This document shows positions 28,830-37,988 of a stretch of DNA of 64,000 nt, one piece after another. Both the position numbers and the translations under genes were made by a program. Numbering within the stretch: position 1 is the stretch's first letter; every line of letters begins with the position of its first letter. The stretch is from Novosphingobium sp. AP12 (lineage in GTDB: Bacteria; Pseudomonadota; Alphaproteobacteria; Sphingomonadales; Sphingomonadaceae), in NCBI RefSeq assembly GCF_000281975.1, contig NZ_AKKE01000126.1, positions 1-64,000 of the forward strand, read 5' to 3'. The notes below the pieces were generated by a model that saw only the letters and a list, made by a program, of their open reading frames with translations, was not told the origin of the DNA and did no database searches.

Positions 28830-29630
28830 ATGGACGGACTGGTTCAAGGCAAGGTGGCGCTGATCACCGGCGCGGGTTCGGGCGTGGGGCGCGCGGCGGT
28901 GCTGCTGTTCTGCGAGCACGGCGCCAGGGTCGTCGCCGCCGACATCAACGGTGCCAATGCCGAGGAAACCGCCGCGCTCGCCAAGGCGGCGGGCGGCGAG
29001 GCGATCGCAGTCACCTGCAACGTCGCCGACCCCGCCAGCGTCGATGCGGCGGTGGCGGGGTCGGTGGAGAGCTTCGGCCGCCTCGATATCATCTACAACA
29101 ACGCCGGCATCACCATCAGCCCGGTCCCCGGCAAGGGGTTGCGCAGCCTCGTCGAGTGCGCGCCCGAGGAGATGAAGCGGGTCGAGGACGTCAACATCAA
29201 CGGCGTCGTTTACGGCTGCCAGGCGGCGATCCGCCAGTTCGAGGCGCAAGGAGGCGGCGGGGTGATCGTCTCCACCGCCTCGGTCGCGGGGCTCATGGGC
29301 TATGGGGGCGTGCTCTACGGCGCGACCAAGGGCGCGGTGGTACAGCTCACCCGCGCGCTGGCGATCGAGGTCGCGGACAAGGGCATCCGCGTCAACGCGG
29401 TCTGCCCAGCCGGCATGCTCACCCACTATGCCGGCATGGACCCCGACAGCGAGCACCGCGGCCGTATCCTCGAAGGCATGGGCAAGGCGCATCCGCTGGG
29501 CAAGGCGATCGACCCGCGCGACACCGCCTCCGCCGCGCTGTTCCTGTGCTCGGACCTCGCGAGCAACATCACCGGCGTGAACCTGCCGGTCGATGGCGGG
29601 TTGTTCGCCGGCCGCAAGGCGGGAGGCTGA
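28830..29630 (+). CDS. Short-chain dehydrogenase/reductase of the P450 operon
   Basis: This 266-aa classical SDR has TGAGSGVG for cofactor binding, an Asp at the end of the second strand (AADINGAN) that favours NAD, NNAG, and the catalytic YGATK. A conserved Ser lies in STASVAG. The ATG at 28830 follows GGGAGAGGGA. It is 29 bases after the aldehyde dehydrogenase stop and 2 bases before the P450 start. A role as alcohol dehydrogenase on a P450-hydroxylated compound fits, but is inferred. Confidence 0.9.
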   Translation: MDGLVQGKVALITGAGSGVGRAAVLLFCEHGARVVAADINGANAEETAALAKAAGGEAIAVTCNVADPASVDAAVAGSVESFGRLDIIYNNAGITISPVPGKGLRSLVECAPEEMKRVEDVNINGVVYGCQAAIRQFEAQGGGGVIVSTASVAGLMGYGGVLYGATKGAVVQLTRALAIEVADKGIRVNAVCPAGMLTHYAGMDPDSEHRGRILEGMGKAHPLGKAIDPRDTASAALFLCSDLASNITGVNLPVDGGLFAGRKAGG

Positions 29631-29632
29631 CC

Positions 29633-30952
29633 ATGGCGAGCTGCCCGATGCATGGCGGCAATTCCGCCGCCCTCGCCTCGCTGATGAGCGACAATCCGCG
29701 CTATGCCGAGATGTTCGACGTGGGCAAGGAGAGCGCGAACGCCGGCGTGGACGGCAACCGCGACTACACCGACGACATGAACGCGCTGCGCGATGCTGCC
29801 CCGGTCCACAAGGGCTCCTTGCGCGAACTGCTCGGCGTGCCCGAGATGGCGCATTCGATGGGCCCGCCGCGCGAGGCTATGACGTTCTTCTCGTACCGCG
29901 CCTGCGAGATTGGCTTTCGCGAGAACCTGCTGTTCTCGTCCGAGGGCTACAACGAGAGCCCTGGCGTGCGCACCATCGGGCCGACGATCCTCTCGATGGT
30001 CGGCAAGCCGCACAAGCGGTTGCGCTCGGCCGCGCAGCCGCTGTTCAAGCGGCCCAAGGTGATCGACTGGTGGAACAAGCGCTGGATCGAGGAGACCGTC
30101 GATGCCCTGCTCGACCGGCTGGTGGACGAGGAGACGACCGACCTCAATTCCCAGCTCTGCGCGCGCCTGCCGATGGCCACCGTCACCCGCGCGATCGGGC
30201 TTGAGGGCGAGGACGTCATCGAGTTCCGCTACCAGCTCAACCGCGCAACTTTCGGCGCGGCGAAGCTGACGCCTGCCGAAGCGGCCGAATCGCGCGCCTG
30301 GGTGGACAAGACCCTGCGCGACCTCATTGCGGAGAACACCCGCAATCCCGGCGACAATCTCATCACCGGCCTCATCGCCAGCGAGATCGTCGACGAGGAG
30401 GACGGCTTCAAGCGCAAGCTCACCGAGGACGAGATTTTCGGCTACTGCAAGCTGGCGATCTTCGCGGGCGGCGGCACCACATGGCGCCAGCTGGGCATCG
30501 CCATCGATGCGCTGATGAACCACCGCCATTTCTGGGACGCCTGCCGGGACGACCGCTCGCTTGTGGAACTGGCGGTCGAGGAATCGCTGCGCTGGCGCTG
30601 CACCGACCCGATGATGCCGCGCCTCTGCACCGCCGATGCGGAGGTGGAAGGCGTCGCCGTCCCCGAGGGCACCCGCGTGTTCCTGGCCTTCGGCGCCGCC
30701 AACCACGATCCCGCCGTGTTCGAGCGTCCGGGCGAATACGATATCTTCCGAAAGAAGCAGGCCAACATGGGCTTCGGCTTCGGCCCGCACCGGTGCCTGG
30801 GCATCGAGGTCGCGCGGCAGGAGATGATCGTCGCCATCAATGGCCTGCTCGACCGGTTCCCGAACATGACGCTCGATCCCTCGAAACCGAAGCCCGAATA
30901 TCGGGGCCTCGAGCACCGGGGCATGACGGCGGTGACGGTGAAACTGAAATGA
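29633..30952 (+). CDS. Cytochrome P450
   Basis: This soluble bacterial P450 of 439 aa has the heme-binding loop FGFGPHRCLG with Cys388, the K-helix EESLRWR, and the I-helix region IFAGGGTTWR. In that region the usual acidic-Thr pair is GTT, so the acid is displaced. It has no membrane anchor. It hydroxylates an unknown hydrophobic substrate and needs a ferredoxin and reductase, which are not in this window. The ATG lies 2 bases after the SDR stop, and its TGA overlaps the ATG of the MDR gene. Confidence 0.95.
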   Translation: MASCPMHGGNSAALASLMSDNPRYAEMFDVGKESANAGVDGNRDYTDDMNALRDAAPVHKGSLRELLGVPEMAHSMGPPREAMTFFSYRACEIGFRENLLFSSEGYNESPGVRTIGPTILSMVGKPHKRLRSAAQPLFKRPKVIDWWNKRWIEETVDALLDRLVDEETTDLNSQLCARLPMATVTRAIGLEGEDVIEFRYQLNRATFGAAKLTPAEAAESRAWVDKTLRDLIAENTRNPGDNLITGLIASEIVDEEDGFKRKLTEDEIFGYCKLAIFAGGGTTWRQLGIAIDALMNHRHFWDACRDDRSLVELAVEESLRWRCTDPMMPRLCTADAEVEGVAVPEGTRVFLAFGAANHDPAVFERPGEYDIFRKKQANMGFGFGPHRCLGIEVARQEMIVAINGLLDRFPNMTLDPSKPKPEYRGLEHRGMTAVTVKLK

Positions 30953-31986
30953 GCGAGACGATGAAACAGGTCGTGCTGGCGGCCTATGCCAAGGGCAATC
31001 CCAAGCCGTCCGACTTCCGCATCGAGGAGGTGCCGGTGCCTGTCGCCGGGGAGCGCGAGATCCTGCTCAGGACGCTGTGGCTGGCGGTCGATCCGCTGAT
31101 CCGCTTCTCGCTCGACGAAAAGCTGCTTTCGGGCGCGACGCGGATGGAGCTGGGCGCGGTCATGGTCGGGCCGACGGTGTGCGAGGTCGCCGCCTCGAAC
31201 CATCCCGACTATGCTGTGGGCGACGTGGTCGAGGGCCGCTCGGGCTGGCAGGAATACGCCGTCGTCGCGCCGGACCAGAGCGACTATCGCGGGCCCCCGC
31301 GCAAGGTCGATAGCTCGCTGGCGCCGGTCTCCACCGCGCTCGGCGCGCTGGGCGGGCCGGGACAGACCGCCTACGAGGGCATCGTCAACGTCGGCAAGGT
31401 CAAGGCGGGCGAGACCGTGGTGATCTCCGCTGCCGCAGGGGCAGTCGGCTCGATCGCCGGGCAGATCGTCAAGGTGCTGGGCGGCCGGGCGGTGGGCATC
31501 GCCGGGGGCGCGTCCAAGTGCGCGGCGCTGCTGGACCTCGGCTTCGATGCGGTGGCGGACTACAAGGCGCCGGACTTTGCGGACCAACTCAAGGCCGCGC
31601 TGCCCGATGGGGCGGAAGTCTACCTCGACAATGTCGGCGGCGACGTGACCCTGGCCGTGCTCCCCCACCTCAAGCGCGGCGCGCGGATGCCGATGTGCGG
31701 CTTCATCGCCTACTACGGAGTCGGCATGGAAGGGCCGGGCCCCGACCACCTCCCCGGCTTCTACCGCCAGATCATGGCCAAGGCGCTCGAGATCAAGGGA
31801 TTCGCCGGGATCTTCGCCGGCAAGAAGGGGCTGGAGGACATCGCCGGGTGGATGAAGGACGGAAAAATCCGCTTTGCCGAGTCCGTCGTCGAGGGGCTGG
31901 ACGCCGCGCCGCAGGCCTTTTCGAGCGTGTTCTCCGGTCATGACCACGTCGGCAAGCTGCTGGTGCGCGTCGCACCCGAGGCTTGA
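30949..31986 (+). CDS. NADP-dependent MDR oxidoreductase (CurA/leukotriene B4 dehydrogenase type)
   Basis: The 345-aa medium-chain reductase lacks zinc-binding Cys and His sites. It has the nucleotide loop SAAAGAVGSIAGQ and the segment YLDNVGGDV typical of 2-alkenal and prostaglandin reductases. These enzymes reduce C=C bonds next to carbonyls with NADPH. The ATG overlaps the P450 stop (ATGA), so they are coupled. An internal ATG at 30961 is an alternative start. It may reduce an enone intermediate of the pathway. Confidence 0.88.
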   Translation: MSETMKQVVLAAYAKGNPKPSDFRIEEVPVPVAGEREILLRTLWLAVDPLIRFSLDEKLLSGATRMELGAVMVGPTVCEVAASNHPDYAVGDVVEGRSGWQEYAVVAPDQSDYRGPPRKVDSSLAPVSTALGALGGPGQTAYEGIVNVGKVKAGETVVISAAAGAVGSIAGQIVKVLGGRAVGIAGGASKCAALLDLGFDAVADYKAPDFADQLKAALPDGAEVYLDNVGGDVTLAVLPHLKRGARMPMCGFIAYYGVGMEGPGPDHLPGFYRQIMAKALEIKGFAGIFAGKKGLEDIAGWMKDGKIRFAESVVEGLDAAPQAFSSVFSGHDHVGKLLVRVAPEA

Positions 31987-32018
31987 TCCGGGGCGCAGGC
32001 CGGTTCAGCGTGGATCAC

Positions 32019-33038
32019 ATGCACAGCACCACTCTACCGCGCCCGCCGCGCAGCACCGCGAACCCTGCCCCTGCGCGCGTCGCCGGGTCGGTGCGGCGCA
32101 CGACGAGCATCGACGTCTCGTGGCCGGACGGCGTCGAGGGCCAGCGCCTCTTCATCGGCGCGGCGCGCGACTTGTGGACCCCGGTCGCGGGCGAGGACGG
32201 GCTGACCCTCGCCGAGGCCCGCTTCGAAGTGCGCATGACCGAGGACAAGGCCATCACCGCGATCACCGCCGAGCCCGCGCCGGAGGGTCTCCAGCGCCTC
32301 GTCGGCGCGCGCGCGGGCGGACACCTGAGGATGCTGCTGCGCGAAGTGATGCCGGACCTCGCCGCGCGGGCGCATCCGCTCTACCTCGTGCTCGACGACC
32401 TCTCGGGCACCGCGCTGGTCAGCGCCTTCGCGTGGTCGCAGTGGTATCCCGACTGGGCCGAACGCCTGCGCCAGCGCCTCGGCGAGGAGCAGCATGCGCA
32501 GTTGATGGCGCAGCGCGTCAACGTGTGCTGGGGGCTGCAGGAGGGGAACAGCGGCGTGCAGCCGGGCGGCGTGCCCAAGGATGTCGCCAGTGCCGATGCC
32601 GGGGACGTGCGCAACCCGCTCGACCCGCAGGGCTGGCATGAGCTCTCGGACCGCGACGGCGCCGGTTTCCGCCGCGCCCGCCGCATCGACGTGACGCGGG
32701 ATGAAGCCGCCGGGGTCATCCGCATCGACTCCGCCTTCCAGGACAGCGCCACCCGCCCCGAGGGCGGCCGCGTCGCCATCCATGAATACAACCTGCGCGC
32801 CGTCGCCGACATCGCCACCCTGGAAGTGCTGTCGATCGAGCCCGAGGCGCGCATCCTGCCGTTCTCCGAATGCCCCGGCGCCATCCACAACACCCAGCGC
32901 CTCGTCGGCCGCAATCTCGGAGAAATCCGCGAGGAGGTGCTGGCGCAGCTGCGCGGGCCGGAAGGCTGCACCCACCTCAACGACGCCCTGCGCGCGCTGG
33001 CAGACGTCCCCGAACTGGCGGCGCGGATCGCTTCCTAA
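32019..33038 (+). CDS. DUF2889 family protein
   Basis: The roughly 339-aa protein belongs to DUF2889, seen mainly near the C-terminus: FSECPGAIHNTQRLVG and GCTHLNDALRALADVP carry the conserved Cys and His residues. The N-terminal half around residues 30-120 looks like a beta-rich domain with RTTSIDVSWPDG. No enzymatic role is established. The start is uncertain: ATG 32019 has no good ribosome site, and a TTG at 31983 overlaps the MDR stop. It closes the P450 operon. Its position next to oxidoreductases suggests a catabolic link. Confidence 0.8.
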   Translation: MHSTTLPRPPRSTANPAPARVAGSVRRTTSIDVSWPDGVEGQRLFIGAARDLWTPVAGEDGLTLAEARFEVRMTEDKAITAITAEPAPEGLQRLVGARAGGHLRMLLREVMPDLAARAHPLYLVLDDLSGTALVSAFAWSQWYPDWAERLRQRLGEEQHAQLMAQRVNVCWGLQEGNSGVQPGGVPKDVASADAGDVRNPLDPQGWHELSDRDGAGFRRARRIDVTRDEAAGVIRIDSAFQDSATRPEGGRVAIHEYNLRAVADIATLEVLSIEPEARILPFSECPGAIHNTQRLVGRNLGEIREEVLAQLRGPEGCTHLNDALRALADVPELAARIAS

Positions 33039-33066
33039 CGTCACCCCGACCTTCGCCGGGACGACG
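33039..33066. repeat. Palindromic intergenic element, imperfect CGTC(A/C)CCCG copy
   Basis: CGTCACCCCGACC and CGCCGGGACGACG pair imperfectly around TT directly after the DUF2889 stop. It resembles the other intergenic palindromes here but has diverged. A separate 7-bp hairpin, GCAAGCG with CGCTTGC, lies at 33118-33139. The 158-base gap otherwise shows nothing clear. Confidence 0.45.
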
Positions 33067-33196
33067 GATGGGCGATGCAACGTGCGCTCCCCCGCAACCC
33101 TGCTTGACCGCCGCAGTGCAAGCGCCCCGGCTCGCTTGCGCCGCCCCGCGCCACGTGGAAGGCCATGGCCAACAACCATGACCCCCGGGGAAAAGA

Positions 33197-36100
33197 GTGA
33201 CCAAGTCGGTCGTCACGCTCGATGACAAGTACGTGCAAGGCGAAGGCCAGGTCATGCTCTCGGCGCTTCAGGGCGTGGTGCGCCTGCTGCTCGACCAGGC
33301 GCGGCGGGACAAGGCGGCGGGGCTGAACACAGCGGGCTACGTCACCGGCTACCGCGGCTCGCCGATCACCACGCTCGACGCGCAGCTCTGGGCGACCGAG
33401 AAGCTTCTCACCGCCCACGACATCCGCTTCGAGCCCGGCCTCAACGAGGAACTGGCCGCCACTTCGATGCGCGGCACCCAGCAACTCGGCTGGTACGGCA
33501 AGCCGCGCGTCGAGGGCGTCTTCGCGCTGTGGTACGCCAAGGGCGTCGGCGTCGAGCGCGCGGGCGAGGCGATCAAGGCGGCGAACTTCGAAGGCACCCA
33601 CGCGAAAGGCGGCGCGCTGCTGCTCTGCGGTGACGACCATGCCGCCAAGTCCTCGCTCACCGCGCACCAGAGCGAGCACGTGCTGGTCACGGCGATGGTA
33701 CCGGTGCTCTATCCCGCGACCACGGACGAGATTCTGACGATGGGCCAGCTCGCCTGGGCACTGTCACGCGCCAGCGGGCTCTATGTCGGGATCAAGGCGG
33801 TGACCGACACGCTCGACCTCACCACCACCGTGACTTTGCCGGGGCACACTTTCCCGATCCACACGCCCGAAGTTAACGGATCGCCAAACCTGCGCCTCGC
33901 CATGTCGGCGCTGGAGCAGGAGGCAGCGGTGATCGAGCAGCGCCTGCCGATCGTCCAGCGCTTCGCCGCGCTCAACCGCCCCGACCGGGTGAGCCACGAA
34001 GCCGCCGACCGCCGCCTGACCATCGTCAGCGCCGGCAAGGCGTGGCTCGACGTCTGCCAGGCGCTCGCCGACCTCGGCCTCGACGACGACGCCCGCCGCC
34101 GCGCGTTGGGCCTCCGCGTGGTGAAGCTGGGCCTCGTCTGGCCGCTCGACGTCGCCTTCGTGCGCGAGGCCTGCGGGCACAGCGCCGAACTGCTGGTGGT
34201 CGAGGAGAAACGCTCCTTCATCGAGGAACAGCTCGCCCGCCTGTTCTACGGCCGCGCCGACGCCCCGGTGCTGACCGGCAAGACCCTGCCCGACGGCACG
34301 CCGCTGCTGCGCGAAACAGGCGTCCTCGATCCCGCCACGGTGAGGCGCGTGATCGCCGCCCGCCTCGAAGCACTCGGCGTGCTCGACGACGAAACGCGCG
34401 CCCGCGACGCCGCGTTACGCGTGATCGAGGACGGCGCGACGGCTCTCCAGCGCACCGCGATCCGGCCCGCCTATTTCTGCTCGGGCTGCCCGCACAACAC
34501 CTCGACGCTGGTGCCCGAGGGCAGCGCGGCGATGGGGGCGACCGGGTGCCACGGCCTCGCCCACTACATGCCCGAGCGCAATACGATGCAGACGGTGTCG
34601 ATGGGGCAGGAGGGCATGCCCTGGGTGGCGGCGCAGAGCTTCGTCGATACGCCGCACATGTTCCAGAACCTCGGCGACGGCACCTACACCCACTCCGGCC
34701 TGCTGACGATCCGCGCGGCGGTGGCCGCGAAAAGCCGCGTGACATTCAAGATCCTATATAACGATGCCGTCGCGATGACCGGCGGCCAGCCTGCCGAGGG
34801 CGCGCTGACGCCGGAGCAGATCGTCCAGGAACTCGTCACCGAGGGCGTCTCGCCCGTCGTGCTGGTGAGCGAGGACCCCACCCGTTTTGCTGCGGCTGAC
34901 CTGCCGCGCGGCACCCGCGTGCTGCACCGCGACCACCTCGACGAAGTGCAGCGGGAGCTTCGCGACGTTACCGGCACCTCGGCGATCGTCTACGAGCAGA
35001 CCTGCGCCAACGAGAAGCGGCGGCGGCGCAAGAAGGGCGCCATGCCCGACCCCGACAAGCGGCTCTGGATCAACCCGGCGGTCTGCGAGGGCTGCGGCGA
35101 CTGTTCGGTGCAGTCGAACTGCCTCTCGGTGGTGCCGATCGAGACCGAACTGGGGCGCAAGCGGGCGATTGACCAGTCGACCTGCAACAAGGACTATTCT
35201 TGCGTGAAGGGCTTCTGCCCGAGCTTCGTCGAAGTCTCCGGCGCCCCGCTCGCCAAGCGGGCGATGGACGATGCGGCGCTCGCGGAGAAGGTGGCCTTGC
35301 TGCCGGTCCCGCCGGTGCTGCAGGCGCGGACCTGCGCGCTGGCGGTGGCGGGGATCGGCGGCACCGGGGTGCTGACGGTCGGCGCGATCCTCGCGATGGC
35401 CGCGCATCTCGAGGGCAAGGCGACGAAGATCCTTGACCAGACCGGCATGGCGCAGAAGGGCGGCGCGGTGACCAGCCATATCCGCATCGGCCCGGATACC
35501 GCCGCCATCCCCTCGGCGCGGCTGGGGGCGGGGCAGGCCGATGTGCTGATCGCCTGCGACCTCGTCGTCGCCTCCGGCCCCGAAGTGCTGGCGCTCGCCC
35601 GCTCGGACACGCGCGTGCTCGCGAACGAGGACGTGGTGCCCACCGGCGAATTCCAGCGCAACCGCAACCTCGACCTTACTGCCAGCCGCTTCCTGTCGGC
35701 GATGGGCAAGCGCGTCGATCCGGCCCACGTCTCCTCGCTGCGGGCAGGGGCATTGGCGAGCCGCCTGCTGGGCGACACGATCTTCACCAACCTGATGATG
35801 CTGGGCTTCGCGGCGCAGAAGGGGCTGCTGCCGGTGGCGCTGGCCTCAATCGAAGAGGCAGTGCGGCTGAACGGCGTCGCTGTGCGCGCCAACCTCGCGG
35901 CATTTGCGGTCGGCAGGCTGGCGGCGGCAGGCGCGGACGACCTCTTCGCGCTGGCCGACACTTCGGCCGCGCCGCCCGCCGGACCGCAGGGCTATGCTGC
36001 GCTGGTGGAGCATCGCACCCGCCTGCTCACCGACTACCAGAACGAGGGATATGCCGCACAATACCGCAGCTTCCTGGCCGCCATCGAGGCTACCCTGGCA

Positions 36101-36664
36101 GCGCGGGGCATCGCCGACCTAGAGCCCCTCATGACGCAGGTCGCGCGCGGTCTCGCCAAGCTCATGGCCTACAAGGACGAGTACGAAGTCGCCCGCCTCT
36201 ACGCCGCGCCCGCCTTCCGCGCCGGGCTGACGGACACCTTCGCGGGCAGTCCGAAGCTGAAGATCCACCTCGCCCCGCCGCTGCTTGCCTTCCGCAAGGA
36301 TGCGCGCACCGGCAGGCCGCGCAAGATCGCGTTCGGCGGCTGGATATTCCCGGTGTTCTCGGTACTGGCGAAGCTGAAGGTCCTGCGCGGCACGCCGCTC
36401 GACCCGTTCGGCTACACGGCCGAACGGCGTATGGAGCGCGGCCTCGTCGGCGAATACCGCGCGCTGGTCGAGGAGGTCGCGGCCGTGGTCATGCCCGGCA
36501 CGATGGACACCGCCGTCGAACTCGCCGCCAGTGTCGACCTCGTGTCGGGTTACGGTTCGGTCAAGGACGCGGGCGTCGCCGCCTACCGCGCGCGGGTTGC
36601 GGACCTGCGGGGCAGGCTTTCGACCTCGCCCACGCCCACCGAGCGGGTGCCCGAACCGGCCTGA
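33197..36664 (+). CDS. Indolepyruvate:ferredoxin oxidoreductase, fused alpha-beta type
   Basis: The 1155-aa protein is a single-chain 2-oxoacid:ferredoxin oxidoreductase that decarboxylates aryl pyruvates to acyl-CoA using thiamine diphosphate. A thiamine-binding part fills the N-terminal 600 residues. A Fe-S region follows, with Cys630, 633, 636 and 642 (CEGCGDCSVQSNC) and Cys663, 669 and 674. The gamma-type domain begins at about residue 715 with GIGGTGVLTVG. The start is GTG, with GGGGAAAAGA before it. Its last 82 bases overlap the convergent GbsR-type gene. It may serve aromatic amino-acid or aryl-acid catabolism. Confidence 0.93.
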   Translation: MTKSVVTLDDKYVQGEGQVMLSALQGVVRLLLDQARRDKAAGLNTAGYVTGYRGSPITTLDAQLWATEKLLTAHDIRFEPGLNEELAATSMRGTQQLGWYGKPRVEGVFALWYAKGVGVERAGEAIKAANFEGTHAKGGALLLCGDDHAAKSSLTAHQSEHVLVTAMVPVLYPATTDEILTMGQLAWALSRASGLYVGIKAVTDTLDLTTTVTLPGHTFPIHTPEVNGSPNLRLAMSALEQEAAVIEQRLPIVQRFAALNRPDRVSHEAADRRLTIVSAGKAWLDVCQALADLGLDDDARRRALGLRVVKLGLVWPLDVAFVREACGHSAELLVVEEKRSFIEEQLARLFYGRADAPVLTGKTLPDGTPLLRETGVLDPATVRRVIAARLEALGVLDDETRARDAALRVIEDGATALQRTAIRPAYFCSGCPHNTSTLVPEGSAAMGATGCHGLAHYMPERNTMQTVSMGQEGMPWVAAQSFVDTPHMFQNLGDGTYTHSGLLTIRAAVAAKSRVTFKILYNDAVAMTGGQPAEGALTPEQIVQELVTEGVSPVVLVSEDPTRFAAADLPRGTRVLHRDHLDEVQRELRDVTGTSAIVYEQTCANEKRRRRKKGAMPDPDKRLWINPAVCEGCGDCSVQSNCLSVVPIETELGRKRAIDQSTCNKDYSCVKGFCPSFVEVSGAPLAKRAMDDAALAEKVALLPVPPVLQARTCALAVAGIGGTGVLTVGAILAMAAHLEGKATKILDQTGMAQKGGAVTSHIRIGPDTAAIPSARLGAGQADVLIACDLVVASGPEVLALARSDTRVLANEDVVPTGEFQRNRNLDLTASRFLSAMGKRVDPAHVSSLRAGALASRLLGDTIFTNLMMLGFAAQKGLLPVALASIEEAVRLNGVAVRANLAAFAVGRLAAAGADDLFALADTSAAPPAGPQGYAALVEHRTRLLTDYQNEGYAAQYRSFLAAIEATLAARGIADLEPLMTQVARGLAKLMAYKDEYEVARLYAAPAFRAGLTDTFAGSPKLKIHLAPPLLAFRKDARTGRPRKIAFGGWIFPVFSVLAKLKVLRGTPLDPFGYTAERRMERGLVGEYRALVEEVAAVVMPGTMDTAVELAASVDLVSGYGSVKDAGVAAYRARVADLRGRLSTSPTPTERVPEPA

Positions 36665-37101
36665 CGGTCGATCACCTCTTCGATCGCGGCGCGCATCTGG
36701 GTGTAGAAGCCCGAAAGCCGCTCGAACCGGTCGGCGACCGCGCCGTCGACCCCGCGATCACGCTGGTTGGTGAACATCCGCACCTGCCGGTCCAGCAGCT
36801 CGGCCTTGGCCACGAACGGTCCACTGAAGTCCTCGGGCACCGAATAGTAGATGCGCCGGCTGCCCGGCTCGCCCTGCCGGCGGGCGTTGCCGCAATGCTC
36901 GAGCGTGCGCGCGGCGACGCTGGCGTTGCTTTTGCTCATGCCGAGGTCGGCGGCGATCTCGTCGAGCGTGGCGGCCGACTCGCGCAGCAGCAGGTAGGCG
37001 TAGATGCGTCCGACCGGCCGCGCCCAGCCCCAGGGCGCCATCAACATCGCCATGGCGTCGAGAAAGGCCTCGTCCTGTTCAGAGAGCTTGATATTCGTCA
37101 T
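36583..37101 (-). CDS. GbsR/MarR-type winged-helix transcriptional regulator
   Basis: The 172-aa protein resembles the GbsR branch of MarR regulators. It opens with a helix containing MLMAPWGWARPVGRIYAYLLL, then a winged helix with LDEIAADLGMSKSNASVAARTLE, then a wing and a C-terminal dimerisation helix. It is divergent from the SDR-NTF2-LLM-ADH operon across 70 bases that hold a dyad. Its 3' end runs 82 bases into the end of the oxidoreductase gene on the other strand. It probably represses the divergent operon; the ligand is unknown. Confidence 0.88.
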   Translation of the reverse strand: MTNIKLSEQDEAFLDAMAMLMAPWGWARPVGRIYAYLLLRESAATLDEIAADLGMSKSNASVAARTLEHCGNARRQGEPGSRRIYYSVPEDFSGPFVAKAELLDRQVRMFTNQRDRGVDGAVADRFERLSGFYTQMRAAIEEVIDRQAGSGTRSVGVGEVESLPRRSATRAR

Positions 37102-37119
37102 ATTCTGGATTTACTGAAT
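37102..37119. promoter_or_regulatory. Candidate operator for the GbsR-type regulator
   Basis: The dyad has the symmetric pattern ATTCNGNANNTNCNGAAT directly beside the regulator start and 52 bases before the divergent SDR. It lies where an autorepressor would block both promoters. Twelve of 18 positions are symmetric. Confidence 0.45.
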
Positions 37120-37171
37120 TTGATCGTGGGACGCCAGCGGAAAAGCTGGGGCGGGATGGAGAGCCTGAAGC

Positions 37172-37984
37172 ATGGACGACCTGGAATTCAACCGCCGCTA
37201 CGGTCCCTGGGCGCTGATCGCCGGGGCGTCGGAAGGCACCGGCGCCTCCTTCGCCCGCCAGCTGGCCGCCAAGGGGCTCAACCTGATTCTCGTCGCCCGG
37301 CGTGAAGGGCCGCTCGACGCGTTGGCCGAGGAACTGCGCGCCGGCAGCGGCGTCGAATGCGTGACCGCCTCGATCGACCTCGCCGGCGACGATGCCGCGC
37401 AGCAATTGCTGGCGGCGGCGGGCGGGCGCGAGGTCGGACTGCTGATCCTCAACGCCGGCGCCGATCCGAACGGGGCGATGTTCCTCGACAACGAGGTCGC
37501 CAACTGGGACGCGCTGGTCATGCGCAACGTGATGACGACCATGCGCGCGCTCCACGCCTTCGCCGCACCGATGCGGGCGCGCGGGCGCGGCGGGCTCATC
37601 GTGGTGGGCTCGGGCGCCTGTTACGGCGGGCTCCCCGGCATCAACGTCTACGCCGCGACCAAGGCCTTCGACCTCGTGCTGAGCGAAGCACTTTGGGCCG
37701 AGCTTGAGCCCCACGGCGTCGATGTGCTGAGCTTCGTGCTCGGCCGCACCGACACCCCGGCGCACCGCGAACTGATGGAAGCGCGCGGCATGGCGATCCC
37801 GGACGGCCTTGCCGATGCCGACGACGTCGCCCGCCTCGGCCTCGAACGCCTGCCGCACGGCCCGGTCTGCAACTGGGGTGAGGCCGACGACGAGGCGATT
37901 ATGTCCGCTTCCTCCGCCGCCGATCGCCGGGCCCGCATCCGCCAGATTTCCGCGATCGCCGCTTCCTACGCCAAGAAAGGCTGA
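37172..37984 (+). CDS. Short-chain dehydrogenase of the LLM operon
   Basis: The 270-aa SDR has a variant cofactor motif AGASEGTGASFA, an Arg after the second strand (LVARREG) that favours NADPH, a LNAG motif, and the catalytic VYAATK. It is of the fatty-acyl or steroid reductase-like type. It is the first gene of a four-gene run and ends 4 bases before the NTF2-like gene. The divergent GbsR-type regulator is the likely controller. Substrate is unknown. Confidence 0.88.
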   Translation: MDDLEFNRRYGPWALIAGASEGTGASFARQLAAKGLNLILVARREGPLDALAEELRAGSGVECVTASIDLAGDDAAQQLLAAAGGREVGLLILNAGADPNGAMFLDNEVANWDALVMRNVMTTMRALHAFAAPMRARGRGGLIVVGSGACYGGLPGINVYAATKAFDLVLSEALWAELEPHGVDVLSFVLGRTDTPAHRELMEARGMAIPDGLADADDVARLGLERLPHGPVCNWGEADDEAIMSASSAADRRARIRQISAIAASYAKKG

Positions 37985-37988
37985 TCCG

